Shown in pieces: positions 25,046-33,549 of a DNA stretch of 64,000 bases. Numbering within the stretch: the first letter of the stretch is position 1; every line of letters starts with the position of its first letter. Below the pieces are notes generated by a model. That model was given only the letters and a program-made list of their open reading frames with translations, was not told the DNA's origin and ran no database searches. Source of the DNA: PALSA-1296 sp037143335 (GTDB taxonomy: Bacteria > Bacteroidota > Ignavibacteria > Palsa-1295). The translations under genes were made by a program, and so were the position numbers. Where the stretch lies: the NCBI GenBank assembly GCA_037143335.1, contig JBAWZA010000015.1:1-64000 (forward strand), read 5' to 3'.

Positions 25046-25519
25046 CTATTTCGATAGTATCATCTTAGCCATTTCAATCTTATCTAATGTAGAGATCTGA
25101 TAGTAGTATATTCCTGATGGGAAAGGACCTCCACTCCAATTCACAGTGTGTTCACCGGATTGGATCACATTGTCAAGTAACGTGCATACGGTTTTACCAA
25201 ATACATCAAGAACTCGTAACGAAACAGGTGCATCAACGAAGGTCTTGAAATGAATTGTTGTTTTGTCGGCGAATGGATTTGGTATATTGGGCTCGAGCAA
25301 AACCTCCATTGATGAGTGAGTTGGCGATTGTCTCACCGATGCCGCAGGTTCAAAATTTCCGGTAAACACGCCGTTTCCACAAGTAGCGACCGCAACCAAG
25401 CCATCACTCTCACGGGTATCAATCATATTTACAATATTATGGCCGATCAAGTCAGGGCTCTCTAAGCTCCAAACTGTCGCATCACCGTTATTCTTACAGA
25501 ATTTCAAAGTCTTTGACAC
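25046..25519 (-). CDS. N-terminally truncated T9SS cargo (C-terminal fragment)
   Basis: A 157-codon frame with a GTG start and no signal peptide. From about residue 16 it reads like the end of a BNR/propeller cargo (WSLESPDLIGHNIV, GLVAVATCGNGVFTG), followed by a complete T9SS sorting domain (EPNIPNPFADKTTIHF, VLDVFGKTVCTLL, ending MAKMILSK). The first 12 or so codons are antisense to kinase-like sequence. The gene has lost its N-terminus and abuts a truncated sensor kinase head to head, so it is probably non-functional. Confidence 0.65.
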   Translation of the reverse strand: MSKTLKFCKNNGDATVWSLESPDLIGHNIVNMIDTRESDGLVAVATCGNGVFTGNFEPAASVRQSPTHSSMEVLLEPNIPNPFADKTTIHFKTFVDAPVSLRVLDVFGKTVCTLLDNVIQSGEHTVNWSGGPFPSGIYYYQISTLDKIEMAKMILSK

Positions 25520-25535
25520 ACTCAGATACTACGAG

Positions 25536-26531
25536 TTGGCAAATGGAGACTCGGTGGTATTAAACTATAAAGCGAATTATTTTAGCTTTGATATTTCATA
25601 CCTCGATTACTCGGATCCTACCCAAAAAAATTATGAGTACAAACTCGAAGGATTTGATAAACAATGGCTCAAATCCGGAGATCGACAGACAATCTCCTAT
25701 AGCAATGTACCTGCTGGTTCGTATCATTTGCTTATAAGGGTGTATGCATTAGGAAATAGGGATGTTCAACAAGAGCTTGTTATTTCGCTGGTTATTGTCG
25801 GGCCGTTTTGGGAATCTTGGTGGTTTATTATTTTGTGCATTCTGGTCGGAGTAGCAGTAGTTGGCTTTGTCATATACCGAAGAGAGAAGCTTCGCAGACA
25901 ACATCTCGAGGATCTTCAGAATGCCAGAGAAAAAGAACGGCTTGACTTGGCGAGTGAACTTCACGATGGTCCACTCCAGGATCTTTACGCTACGCGATTT
26001 CTCATAGAACCAATTGCGTTGCGGGCAAATGCGAATGCTGAAAAACTTGAAGAGTTATTGCAGAAAGTTCGGTCTGATCTCAGAATGATTACAAGTGAAT
26101 TGCAGGTTCCTCGGTTCGATCTTGGATTTGCAGAGGAATTACGATTGGCGTTAGAAATATTTCTTGAGAAACGACCGAGCATCGAACTCCTCACCGATAT
26201 CCAGAATGAAGACTTTCCATTAGACCAAAAAATAATGCAGCATCTCTTCCGAATGTTTCGAACGGCACTCGGCAACATATTGAAACACTCAGAAGCTACG
26301 ATTGTGCGAGTTGCATTCTCAGCGAAGCGAGAAGGTGTCTCCCTGCTCATCGAGGATAATGGTGTCGGATTTGTAATGCCAGATGACTTGACCCAATTTG
26401 TTCGTACAAGACATTACGGACTTTTCACAATGCAAAGTTTTGCTCAAGGAATTGGTTATACTTGCCAAGTGAGATCAGCAGTCGGCGAGGGTACAACGAT
26501 TCTGATTCAAAGCAAATTTCGCTCCTCATAA
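25536..26531 (+). CDS. 5'-truncated sensor histidine kinase (Y_Y_Y, TM, HisKA_3, HATPase)
   Basis: The frame encodes a Y_Y_Y domain (YFSFDISYLDY, YEYKLEGFDKQW), one transmembrane segment (about 89-112), a HisKA_3 dimerisation domain with the phospho-accepting His in LASELHDGPLQDL, and an HATPase with EDNGVGF. Such kinases normally begin with a signal peptide and a long periplasmic propeller, both absent. Kinase-like sequence (FKVFDTLRYYEL) continues in frame upstream of the TTG start at 25536 to about 25490. The gene is therefore cut at its 5' end. The kinase core is intact and a response regulator follows by 18 bases. Confidence 0.75.
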   Translation: MANGDSVVLNYKANYFSFDISYLDYSDPTQKNYEYKLEGFDKQWLKSGDRQTISYSNVPAGSYHLLIRVYALGNRDVQQELVISLVIVGPFWESWWFIILCILVGVAVVGFVIYRREKLRRQHLEDLQNAREKERLDLASELHDGPLQDLYATRFLIEPIALRANANAEKLEELLQKVRSDLRMITSELQVPRFDLGFAEELRLALEIFLEKRPSIELLTDIQNEDFPLDQKIMQHLFRMFRTALGNILKHSEATIVRVAFSAKREGVSLLIEDNGVGFVMPDDLTQFVRTRHYGLFTMQSFAQGIGYTCQVRSAVGEGTTILIQSKFRSS

Positions 26532-26549
26532 ATTTACAGATTAATCGAT

Positions 26550-27179
26550 ATGATACGAGTTCTTATCTGTGACGATCACGAAATGGTACGCAAAGGTATC
26601 AGGTCTTGGCTTGATACTGAGCAGGATATCGAAGTTATCGCTGAAGCGCAGAGCGGCAGAGACGCAATTGAGTACGTCAATTCCCTTCGACCTGATTTGC
26701 TTCTTCTTGATCTACATCTACCGGATATGCACGGTATTGACGTGATTAAATCGTTACGCGAAAAACAAAATAATATCCGGATCATCGTGATGACGGGTTA
26801 CGAGAAACAACGAGCAAAATCAGTGTTGGAAGCAGGGGCAAACGGTTTTTTGAACAAGGAAGAGAGTAGAACGCGAGTCCTGGAAGCAGTTAGGTGGGCA
26901 GCGAGCGGTGAGGAAGGGACATGGATCAGCCCTTCAATTGCTGGGGAATTGGTACAATCAGGAAAAGCAATTGAACTTGCTGAACTCACAAGATCAGAAC
27001 TCAGGATTCTGGCACTACTCGAACACTCCAACTCGGAAATTGCAGAAATATTATTTCTCTCCGAGGGTACAATAAAAAATCATGTATCAAATATCTATAG
27101 CAAACTCGGAGTCAGCGCCCGCACCCCCGCCGTTGAATGGGCAAAGAAAAATGGCATCCTCGAATCTAAGAGAAAATAA
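26550..27179 (+). CDS. NarL/LuxR-family response regulator
   Basis: A 209-residue transcription regulator. The receiver domain (1-120) has the acidic pair in ICDDHEM, the phospho-accepting Asp54 in LLLDLHLPDM, a Thr in VMTGY and the Lys in LNKEES. The C-terminal LuxR-type helix-turn-helix (about 143-205) has LTRSELRILALL and EIAEILFLSEGTIKNHVSNIYSKLGV. It is 18 bases downstream of the HisKA_3 kinase, its cognate partner. With the kinase missing its sensor, the pair may be unresponsive or constitutively set (inference). Confidence 0.92.
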   Translation: MIRVLICDDHEMVRKGIRSWLDTEQDIEVIAEAQSGRDAIEYVNSLRPDLLLLDLHLPDMHGIDVIKSLREKQNNIRIIVMTGYEKQRAKSVLEAGANGFLNKEESRTRVLEAVRWAASGEEGTWISPSIAGELVQSGKAIELAELTRSELRILALLEHSNSEIAEILFLSEGTIKNHVSNIYSKLGVSARTPAVEWAKKNGILESKRK

Positions 27180-27316
27180 TTTACTTCCTTAATAAATCTG
27201 AATACATAAACACCCTACTTCTTCGAGAAATATCTTGCTTTGGATTCCGCCATATCTTCCGTGCCGGTAGATAATATTTGTCTTGGAGGAGTGGTAGTAT
27301 TTCCCAATAAAAAAAA

Positions 27317-27420
27317 TTGGGACCAAGCGATCCACGTCACATGTAACATTCGCTGAGAGCTGCTTCCTTCCGGACCTGACTCGGTTAGGCGCGTTTGCAT
27401 TGCGTGGGACTTGGTCCCAA
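27317..27420 (-). ncRNA. ffs: signal recognition particle RNA, small bacterial type (4.5S)
   Basis: The minus strand carries the universally conserved SRP RNA apical segment GTCAGGTCCGGAAGGAAGCA (27380-27361). The ends TTGGGACCAAG (27420-27410) and CTTGGTCCCAA (27327-27317) pair perfectly to close a single long hairpin of about 104 nt. A run of T follows at once (27316-27309), making an intrinsic terminator. It binds Ffh and directs membrane-protein targeting. It starts 14 bases beyond the stop of the DUF4412 gene on the same strand and faces the end of the response-regulator gene. Confidence 0.95.
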
Positions 27421-27434
27421 AGATCATACGGCTT

Positions 27435-28214
27435 CTACTTCTTTGGTGGCTCCATCTGTGGTGGCGGAGTATTAATCGGTTCGATCTGTGCACCACTATT
27501 ACTATTTTGCTGCGCACCCGGAGGTGGCTTTGTCGGATCAACTTTCTGAATTTTAATATCCGACGGAATCTCAAATTCCGAATCAGCAATTTTCTTCTGT
27601 TCAATTCCAACAAACTCCATAATGAACATCGCTGTGCCCGCTTGCTTCACGACGGTCCGGAGCATGGTATAGCCTTGCTTGAATAAGTCTGCAAAACCTT
27701 CTGAGCCTGATTGTGTCATCCGCATTGTCGCTTCATTCGACGCACGAATTGCATCGGAAATTGTCTTTGGCAAATCTTTCGCAAGCCACAGATCAAGCTC
27801 GGCAGTTCCGTTACTGAGTGATGAATACTCCTCAGCAGAAAATCCGGCGATCAATTCTTTCTTTCCTGTCTTTGCTGGTGGCGAAGCCGATCCCGCATTT
27901 GCTTTGGTAATCTCGTCCAATTTTGATTGGTCAATTTCCATTCCCGTCTTTTGTGCAACTTGCACAACCGTCATTGTTCTTTTCTTGCTATCACCATAAA
28001 TCTTTGACTGTCCTTGCATCGGAATGTCAAGTGTAGCGACATTCTTATCGCCTTTTACCGAGATTGAGATGGGAAGTTTAGTCTCACCAAGTGCGGGTAT
28101 CTTCATGATCATGTTGACGACGCCCTCAAATCCCTGACTCTGAACCGAGTTCGGAACGACCCATGCACCCACGATGAGCGCAAGGAAAACAATGCTTTTA
28201 TGTGTGATCTTCAT
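27435..28214 (-). CDS. exported DUF4412-type protein
   Basis: A 259-residue secreted protein. A signal peptide (about 1-27) is followed by a domain opening FEGVVNMIMKIP, with SISVKGDKNVATLDIP and the mid-region GFSAEEYSSLSNGTAELDLWLAKDL, the pattern of DUF4412 proteins of Bacteroidota. The C-terminus is Pro/Gln/Asn-rich. The fold resembles LolA/LolB-type lipid-binding half-barrels, but function is unknown. The ATG at 28214 is chosen because it begins the signal peptide. Confidence 0.72.
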   Translation of the reverse strand: MKITHKSIVFLALIVGAWVVPNSVQSQGFEGVVNMIMKIPALGETKLPISISVKGDKNVATLDIPMQGQSKIYGDSKKRTMTVVQVAQKTGMEIDQSKLDEITKANAGSASPPAKTGKKELIAGFSAEEYSSLSNGTAELDLWLAKDLPKTISDAIRASNEATMRMTQSGSEGFADLFKQGYTMLRTVVKQAGTAMFIMEFVGIEQKKIADSEFEIPSDIKIQKVDPTKPPPGAQQNSNSGAQIEPINTPPPQMEPPKK

Positions 28215-28338
28215 GCGTAGTTTCTCCCACAAAAATTGGAAAGCTGTAAACGGCGAAGGTAGTGGTATAGTGCCAGCTTAGGAAATTGAATCAAATCAAA
28301 CAGATTTATGTATCTTAACCCTACATACGTGACAAAAA

Positions 28339-29535
28339 ATGTTTAGTAACAAAGCAATTATACCGATATTTATCGTCGTCTTCGTGGACCTCTTGGGTTT
28401 CTCGATTATTTTGCCGTTGCTTCCGTTTTATGCACTGCAATTTCAGATCAGCCCCGAGATGATTGGCATGATTGCAGCAGTATATTCGGTTTGCCAATTT
28501 GCAGCTTCGCCTATTCTGGGTTCGATGAGCGATAGGTATGGTCGTCGTCCGTTACTCATCTATTCGCAGTTAGGCTCAATGATTGGATTCTTGCTCTTAG
28601 CAGTAGCAGGAAACGTTTGGGTATTAGTTCTTTCGCGCGTCATTGACGGACTCAGTGGTGGAAATATTACGATTGCATCAGCGTATGTCTCTGACGTGAC
28701 AGAGCAGAAAGATCGGGCATCGGCGATGGCACTGATCGGAGTGGCATTCGGAATGGGATTCTTGTTCGGTCCCCTTATCGGTGGGGAGCTATCGGCGGCA
28801 TGGGGAATTTCTGCACCAGCCTATGCTGCGGCTCTTATGGCTTTTACGAGCATGAGTCTTTCTATTTTTTATTTGAAAGAACCGGCTGTTCACCGCGCAC
28901 AAGAAGGACGCAAAGGTGGACTGCAATATTATACTGAAGCGTTCGGCTATTTCAAGATCAAAAATCTTCGTACGGTGCTGACAATCTTTTTATTTTTTGC
29001 ACTCCCATTTTCCCTCTATGTTTCAATGTTCTCACTCTATGCACATATCGAACTTGGATTCACGCAGCGAGATGTCGGCAGATTTTTAGCATACGTCGGA
29101 TTTCTTGGGATCATCTGGCAAGGTGGAGTGATACGTCCGCTCGTAAAAAAAATGGGTGAGCTATCGCTTCTCCGTTTCGGACTCGCCGCGATGACGATTG
29201 GATTATTCGGCTTAGTGCTTGCAGAAAATTGGCAACAACTTGCGGCGGTTGCTCTGATATTTTCATTTGGTACAGGTGTGACGCGAGTTGTGCTTTCGAG
29301 TCTCGTAAGTCAATTAGCTCCACCGGATAAAAAAGGCGGCGTCATCGGCGTATCAGGTAGCATCGAAAGCCTCACAAGAATTATTGGTCCAATTATGGGA
29401 GGATGGATCATCGGGACGATACATCCGAATTATATCGGCTACATCGGCGGTGCACTCGCGGCCTTGGGATGCTGGTTGGCATTCACGCTGCATAGGGATT
29501 TCAGAAAATTAGAGCAGGCTACAGTGGTAGATTAG
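28339..29535 (+). CDS. MFS transporter, TetA-like drug/proton antiporter family
   Basis: A 398-residue inner-membrane protein with about 12 hydrophobic segments. The MFS motif A in loop 2-3 is GSMSDRYGRRPLL, and the opening VDLLGFSIILPLLPFYA is typical of the TetA/MdtG-like DHA1 exporters. Motif C (GVAFGMGFLFGPLIGG) marks it as an antiporter. Substrate unknown; resistance should not be inferred from similarity alone. Monocistronic, 38 bases before hicB. Confidence 0.87.
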   Translation: MFSNKAIIPIFIVVFVDLLGFSIILPLLPFYALQFQISPEMIGMIAAVYSVCQFAASPILGSMSDRYGRRPLLIYSQLGSMIGFLLLAVAGNVWVLVLSRVIDGLSGGNITIASAYVSDVTEQKDRASAMALIGVAFGMGFLFGPLIGGELSAAWGISAPAYAAALMAFTSMSLSIFYLKEPAVHRAQEGRKGGLQYYTEAFGYFKIKNLRTVLTIFLFFALPFSLYVSMFSLYAHIELGFTQRDVGRFLAYVGFLGIIWQGGVIRPLVKKMGELSLLRFGLAAMTIGLFGLVLAENWQQLAAVALIFSFGTGVTRVVLSSLVSQLAPPDKKGGVIGVSGSIESLTRIIGPIMGGWIIGTIHPNYIGYIGGALAALGCWLAFTLHRDFRKLEQATVVD

Positions 29536-29573
29536 GTTGGGGATTTTTCGGTTCGACGGGATGTTTTATATTC

Positions 29574-29780
29574 ATGAAGTTCAGCATAACAACTTTTCAG
29601 GATGAAGATGGGATGTACATCGCCGAATGTCCATCAATCCCAGGCTGCGTAAGCCAAGGTCGAACTGAAGCAGAAGCAAAGTTCAACATCCAGGATGCGA
29701 TTCGTGAAAGCCTTGAAGCGCGGAAAATCTTGGGTCTTCCGTTAGTCATTTCAACAACTGAAGTCGAAGTTGCAATTTAA
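29574..29780 (+). CDS. hicB: HicB-family antitoxin
   Basis: A 68-residue protein with the HicB partial RNase-H fold: FQDEDGMYIAECPSIPGCVSQGRTEAEA followed by IQDAIRESLEARK. It ends without a DNA-binding domain, as in short HicB forms. It is followed three bases later by hicA, the antitoxin-first order. It neutralises HicA by covering its active site. Confidence 0.88.
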   Translation: MKFSITTFQDEDGMYIAECPSIPGCVSQGRTEAEAKFNIQDAIRESLEARKILGLPLVISTTEVEVAI

Positions 29781-29783
29781 GGA

Positions 29784-30005
29784 ATGCCGCCTGTTCCATT
29801 ACTCCGACCGACCGATGTTATTAAAGCATTCGAGCGTCTCGGCTGGGAAGTTGTTCGCCAAAAAGGAAGTCATATCATCCTTACAAAACGCGGGAATATC
29901 TCGACACTTTCGGTGCCCAATCACCCAGAAGTCGCAAGAGGTACGTTACGCGAGTTAATCAGAAAGTCCGGCGAATCATTGGATGAGTTCTTAGAGCAAC
30001 TCTAA
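29784..30005 (+). CDS. hicA: HicA-family mRNA interferase toxin
   Basis: A 73-residue dsRBD-like toxin. The catalytic His is in RQKGSHIILTKRG, with GW-VVRQKGSH before it and SVPNHPEVARGTLRELIRKSG after it, all typical of HicA. The toxin cleaves mRNA when free. Its last 15 bases overlap the 3' end of ispF on the other strand. Confidence 0.9.
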   Translation: MPPVPLLRPTDVIKAFERLGWEVVRQKGSHIILTKRGNISTLSVPNHPEVARGTLRELIRKSGESLDEFLEQL

Positions 30006-30464
30006 CTGACACACCGCATAAGCCGCCACTCCTTCTTCTCTACCGACAAAACCAATTCGCTCGCTCGTAGTGGCTTTAATAGATACCTGATTCAATCGGA
30101 TTCCGAGTGCGTTAGAAATATTTTTTCGCATCTCGTCAATATGATCGCGCAGCTTCGGTCTTTCGAGAACGATCGTCGAGTCGATATTTATTATTGTGGC
30201 TTTCATCTGATGTAGCAAACCAGCTATTTTTATCAGAAGCTCAATGCTGTTTGCATCTTTGAACTCGGGATCGGTGTCGGGAAAATGTTTTCCAATATCG
30301 CCGAAAGCCATTGCTCCGAGCAATGCGTCAATGATTGAGTGAACGACAACATCGCCATCAGAGTGTGCAACTGTACCAAGTGGTGCATCTGGGAAATGCA
30401 CGCCTGCTAAAATGAGTGACTCGCCTTCAGCGAGTCTGTGAATATCATAACCGAAACCGATCAT
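29991..30464 (-). CDS. ispF: 2-C-methyl-D-erythritol 2,4-cyclodiphosphate synthase
   Basis: A 157-residue MEP-pathway enzyme that cyclises CDP-ME-2-phosphate to MEcPP. Metal ligands D7 and H9 (GYDIHR) and H42 (VVVHSIIDAL) are present, with AHSDGD and the C-terminal KATTSERIGFVGREEGVAA. Its ATG overlaps the stop of the upstream Vps10-like gene in an ATGA, so its translation is probably coupled to that gene. The 3' end overlaps hicA by 15 bases. Confidence 0.95.
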   Translation of the reverse strand: MIGFGYDIHRLAEGESLILAGVHFPDAPLGTVAHSDGDVVVHSIIDALLGAMAFGDIGKHFPDTDPEFKDANSIELLIKIAGLLHQMKATIINIDSTIVLERPKLRDHIDEMRKNISNALGIRLNQVSIKATTSERIGFVGREEGVAAYAVCQLELL

Positions 30465-33400
30465 CTTGTGATAATAATTTTTTGTGAAGCAATACTTCCA
30501 CGTGTTGATGTGGCTCGGAGAATGTATGTACCAGCTGAAAGCGATGTTGGGAGTTGTATGGTTACATTCGCATTGTCACCGATCTGGTGTTGTGTGACTG
30601 ATAATTCCCCGTTTGCTACACTCATAAGTTCAATATAATCAATGAATTCATTTCCTTCCGAGGTCACACGAAGTTCATGATTAGCGAGTACGTTTAACGG
30701 GTTCGGATAAATCTGCGCAAGCCTAAAATAATTCTCGTCTGATCGGTGGGCTACCACACCGGCAGGTTGTGCAACAATTCCTGTCATATCAATTGCCCAA
30801 GCTGATCTGCCATGCGTGCCGACGATAATCCAATTCTTATACTGTGTGATAGTCTCGACAACGAGATGTGGCATCCCTTCAGCGAGTGTTGACCATTGTG
30901 TGCCACCATTAGTAGTGATAAAGACTCCAACATCAGTCGCAACGACGATGCACTGATTTTTTGTCAACGGATCAGAAGTTTCTGCGTACGTATTGATGAT
31001 GAATGCGTTGATCGGTGCATTTGGCAAATTCCCGCTGATGCTCTTCCATTTTTTCCCGCCATTTGTTGTCTTATAAATATGGCCACTTGCATTGAAACCG
31101 GAGAATCCAACGTACGCTGTCATCGAATCCAACCGATCTGTCACAATCCAAGCTGGATAGAGCGAAGGCAAGCCTGACGAATCGGCGCGAATCCATTTCG
31201 GCATTGTCGTTACTGGCAATGTCTCATCAACTGTTGTGCGCCAAATAGTCCGAGCACTGTTATATATACTTCCAACCCAAAGCATCGGTCTGCCATGCGA
31301 ATCGCGAACTCCCCCAGCCATGGTTTCGATATCACCTGCGAACCACGTCTTCGTGTTATTAGGAACACCCCCTAATTGCGGCGACCACTTCTCGACCTTT
31401 GTTCCGCTATCGGGATTTGCAAAATCGAGCTTGGCATGGTAGACAAAACATCGCGCAGTGTAGAGATCTTTTCCGGTTGTTTTATCAAGGATTAAAGGGA
31501 CAACCCACGCAGCCGCTTCGGATGAATCAGTCAATCCTCGGCGCTTTGCGATTGCACTGATCTCCGTCCACTTACTTACATTAGGATCTATTTTTCCATC
31601 ATCACCAAATTTATTTGGTTGTAAAGAATCAAGTGTAGTTCTAAAAAAATATTTTCCGTACTGTAGCGACGTAATGAGATGATTCGGGTTGTTGGGATCC
31701 GATTGCGACATCGTTCCATCACCACGATTAATCCAATCCCAGCCTCTATTTCCTGTAAATCCGTGAGCAACGGTTCCGTTATCTTGCGTGCCGCCCATGA
31801 CCTTCAATGAATCCGCTGGAAATCCGTTCGGCAAATTTGCCATTCCTGCATCCCACGTTTCAAGATGATAAAACATGGTGATTGGCAGGCCTTCGATGCG
31901 TGACCACGTTTTTCCGTAATCTCGAGTATTAAAAATTCCACCATCTTGTCCGTTCAGAAGATCATTGCCAAGTTTGGAGGCAGTGAATGCCAGCGCATGC
32001 ATATCGGAGTGTTGGTTGCGATCATTCGCAAAGTAATGGGGATACGCATTCGTAATATCTTTCCATGAATCACCTCCATCACTCGAGCGCACGACATCAA
32101 TCCCACCGATATAAATTTCAAACGGATTCGTTGGATTTGCAACAATGAAATTATTATAATCGCCTTGCCTATTAAAGAGATTAACGCTATCAATATTATT
32201 TCCACGGAACGGAATGAGGAAGGATGAATCAAGCACACGCTTCCAACCGGATTCAGGATCATTCGTACGGTAGAGTCCGTAAAAATTTCCTGCTAAGTAG
32301 TAACCGGTGACGATTTCTTTATCCAGCGATGTGAGCACACTATAAAGTGTCGGTAAGCCTTTGCCATTAAGTGTCCAGAGTAACGAAGTGCGTGAAAGAT
32401 GTTTGTATGTCACACCATTCACATACCCTGTGCCTTTGAGTGTATCAATTCGATACCATGTCACGCCACCATCACGAGTTCGCCACAACCCATTATATGG
32501 AAGATTCGGTTGCGTAGTTAGTGCCGAATTTACACCCTGCCACACAGCCGCTACGAGATCGTTATGATCTGTCGGATTCATCGCGAGGTCTGTCATTGCA
32601 AGTGCCGTAGAAGTTTTTGATTTGCCTGCACGTACGAGTAATGATTGTGTCCACGTTGCCCCGTAATCTACCGATTTCCATATTCCACGGTTGGAGTCCG
32701 AAGAAACTCCGGGACCAGGTGAGCATACATAAATAATATTTTTGTCAGTTGGGTCAACAATGATTTTGCTGATGTGTTGTGTCGGAGCAAGTCCGAGGTA
32801 GGTCCAAGTACTTCCAGCATCAATCGTGCGCCATACTCCATTCCCGGGATAAGAATCAGAACTGTTATTACTCTCACCCATTCCCACATAGATAGTATTT
32901 GGGTCATGAGGATCAAGCGTCATGCACCCGATGGAGAGAACGGGAAATGTATCCATCAGCGACACCCACGAGCTTCCGTGATTCGTTGTCTTCCAAACAC
33001 CACCGTTGGCTGCGCCAATATAAAACGTATTGGAATCCGTCGGGTGTGTGACGATAGCGGTTACTCTGCCTCCGATGTTATATGGTCCGATCGGTTTCCA
33101 CTGTAACGAAGTCTCAAGTTGATTTTTCCCAGCAGGTTTGTAAAGTGGTAACTTCCGCGCTTCAGCGAGAGCATTGGCGTAGGCATTAGGTTCGATCTCA
33201 TCATTTGGGTAAGCGCGTTTGGCGTACCATCCGTAATTTTTTTCTTCACCTGATGAACCTGGTAATGGAACATGTCTCTCTGGTAGTACACCTTTATGTA
33301 ACGATTGTCTGCGAGCGCGACTGCGGACTTTCCTGCGATGACGAACTTTCACTTTCTTTGCGATAAGGTGCGAGCGGACTTGGTGCTCGGCTGTCTTGAC

Positions 33401-33493
33401 AACCGGCTCCTTGCCAGCAACCGAGGCAGATTGCAGTCCTATAAAGAGTCCCAGAAAAGCACCGATTAGTAAACTTGTGATTATTCGTCGCAT
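30461..33493 (-). CDS. large Vps10/BNR propeller cargo with T9SS sorting domain
   Basis: A 1010-residue exported protein. After the signal peptide (about 1-27) there is a very basic stretch (KVRHRRKVRSRARR, about 48-64). Next come multiple Asp-box/BNR repeats (VWKTTNHGSSW, IWKSVDYGATW, LWRTRDGGVTW, VFITTNGGTQW) of the Vps10/sortilin-like ten-bladed propeller type, with NGQDGGIFNTRDYG and GGTQDNGT. A T9SS sorting domain ends ASQKIIITR. Such proteins are surface-displayed; substrates are unknown. The stop overlaps the ispF start. The basic N-terminal stretch is unusual. Confidence 0.82.
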   Translation of the reverse strand: MRRIITSLLIGAFLGLFIGLQSASVAGKEPVVKTAEHQVRSHLIAKKVKVRHRRKVRSRARRQSLHKGVLPERHVPLPGSSGEEKNYGWYAKRAYPNDEIEPNAYANALAEARKLPLYKPAGKNQLETSLQWKPIGPYNIGGRVTAIVTHPTDSNTFYIGAANGGVWKTTNHGSSWVSLMDTFPVLSIGCMTLDPHDPNTIYVGMGESNNSSDSYPGNGVWRTIDAGSTWTYLGLAPTQHISKIIVDPTDKNIIYVCSPGPGVSSDSNRGIWKSVDYGATWTQSLLVRAGKSKTSTALAMTDLAMNPTDHNDLVAAVWQGVNSALTTQPNLPYNGLWRTRDGGVTWYRIDTLKGTGYVNGVTYKHLSRTSLLWTLNGKGLPTLYSVLTSLDKEIVTGYYLAGNFYGLYRTNDPESGWKRVLDSSFLIPFRGNNIDSVNLFNRQGDYNNFIVANPTNPFEIYIGGIDVVRSSDGGDSWKDITNAYPHYFANDRNQHSDMHALAFTASKLGNDLLNGQDGGIFNTRDYGKTWSRIEGLPITMFYHLETWDAGMANLPNGFPADSLKVMGGTQDNGTVAHGFTGNRGWDWINRGDGTMSQSDPNNPNHLITSLQYGKYFFRTTLDSLQPNKFGDDGKIDPNVSKWTEISAIAKRRGLTDSSEAAAWVVPLILDKTTGKDLYTARCFVYHAKLDFANPDSGTKVEKWSPQLGGVPNNTKTWFAGDIETMAGGVRDSHGRPMLWVGSIYNSARTIWRTTVDETLPVTTMPKWIRADSSGLPSLYPAWIVTDRLDSMTAYVGFSGFNASGHIYKTTNGGKKWKSISGNLPNAPINAFIINTYAETSDPLTKNQCIVVATDVGVFITTNGGTQWSTLAEGMPHLVVETITQYKNWIIVGTHGRSAWAIDMTGIVAQPAGVVAHRSDENYFRLAQIYPNPLNVLANHELRVTSEGNEFIDYIELMSVANGELSVTQHQIGDNANVTIQLPTSLSAGTYILRATSTRGSIASQKIIITR

Positions 33494-33549
33494 CAGATGA
33501 AATATTTTACGCTCAACACTGTTCTTAGAGAACCCTATTCTTAGGCCAA

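Noticed and set aside
29540..29573. GGGG...GGTTCGACGGG resembling the 5' end of tmRNA
   Set aside because: Only the local motif is similar; hicB starts at 29574 and there is no room for the tag region or 3' tRNA-like half.
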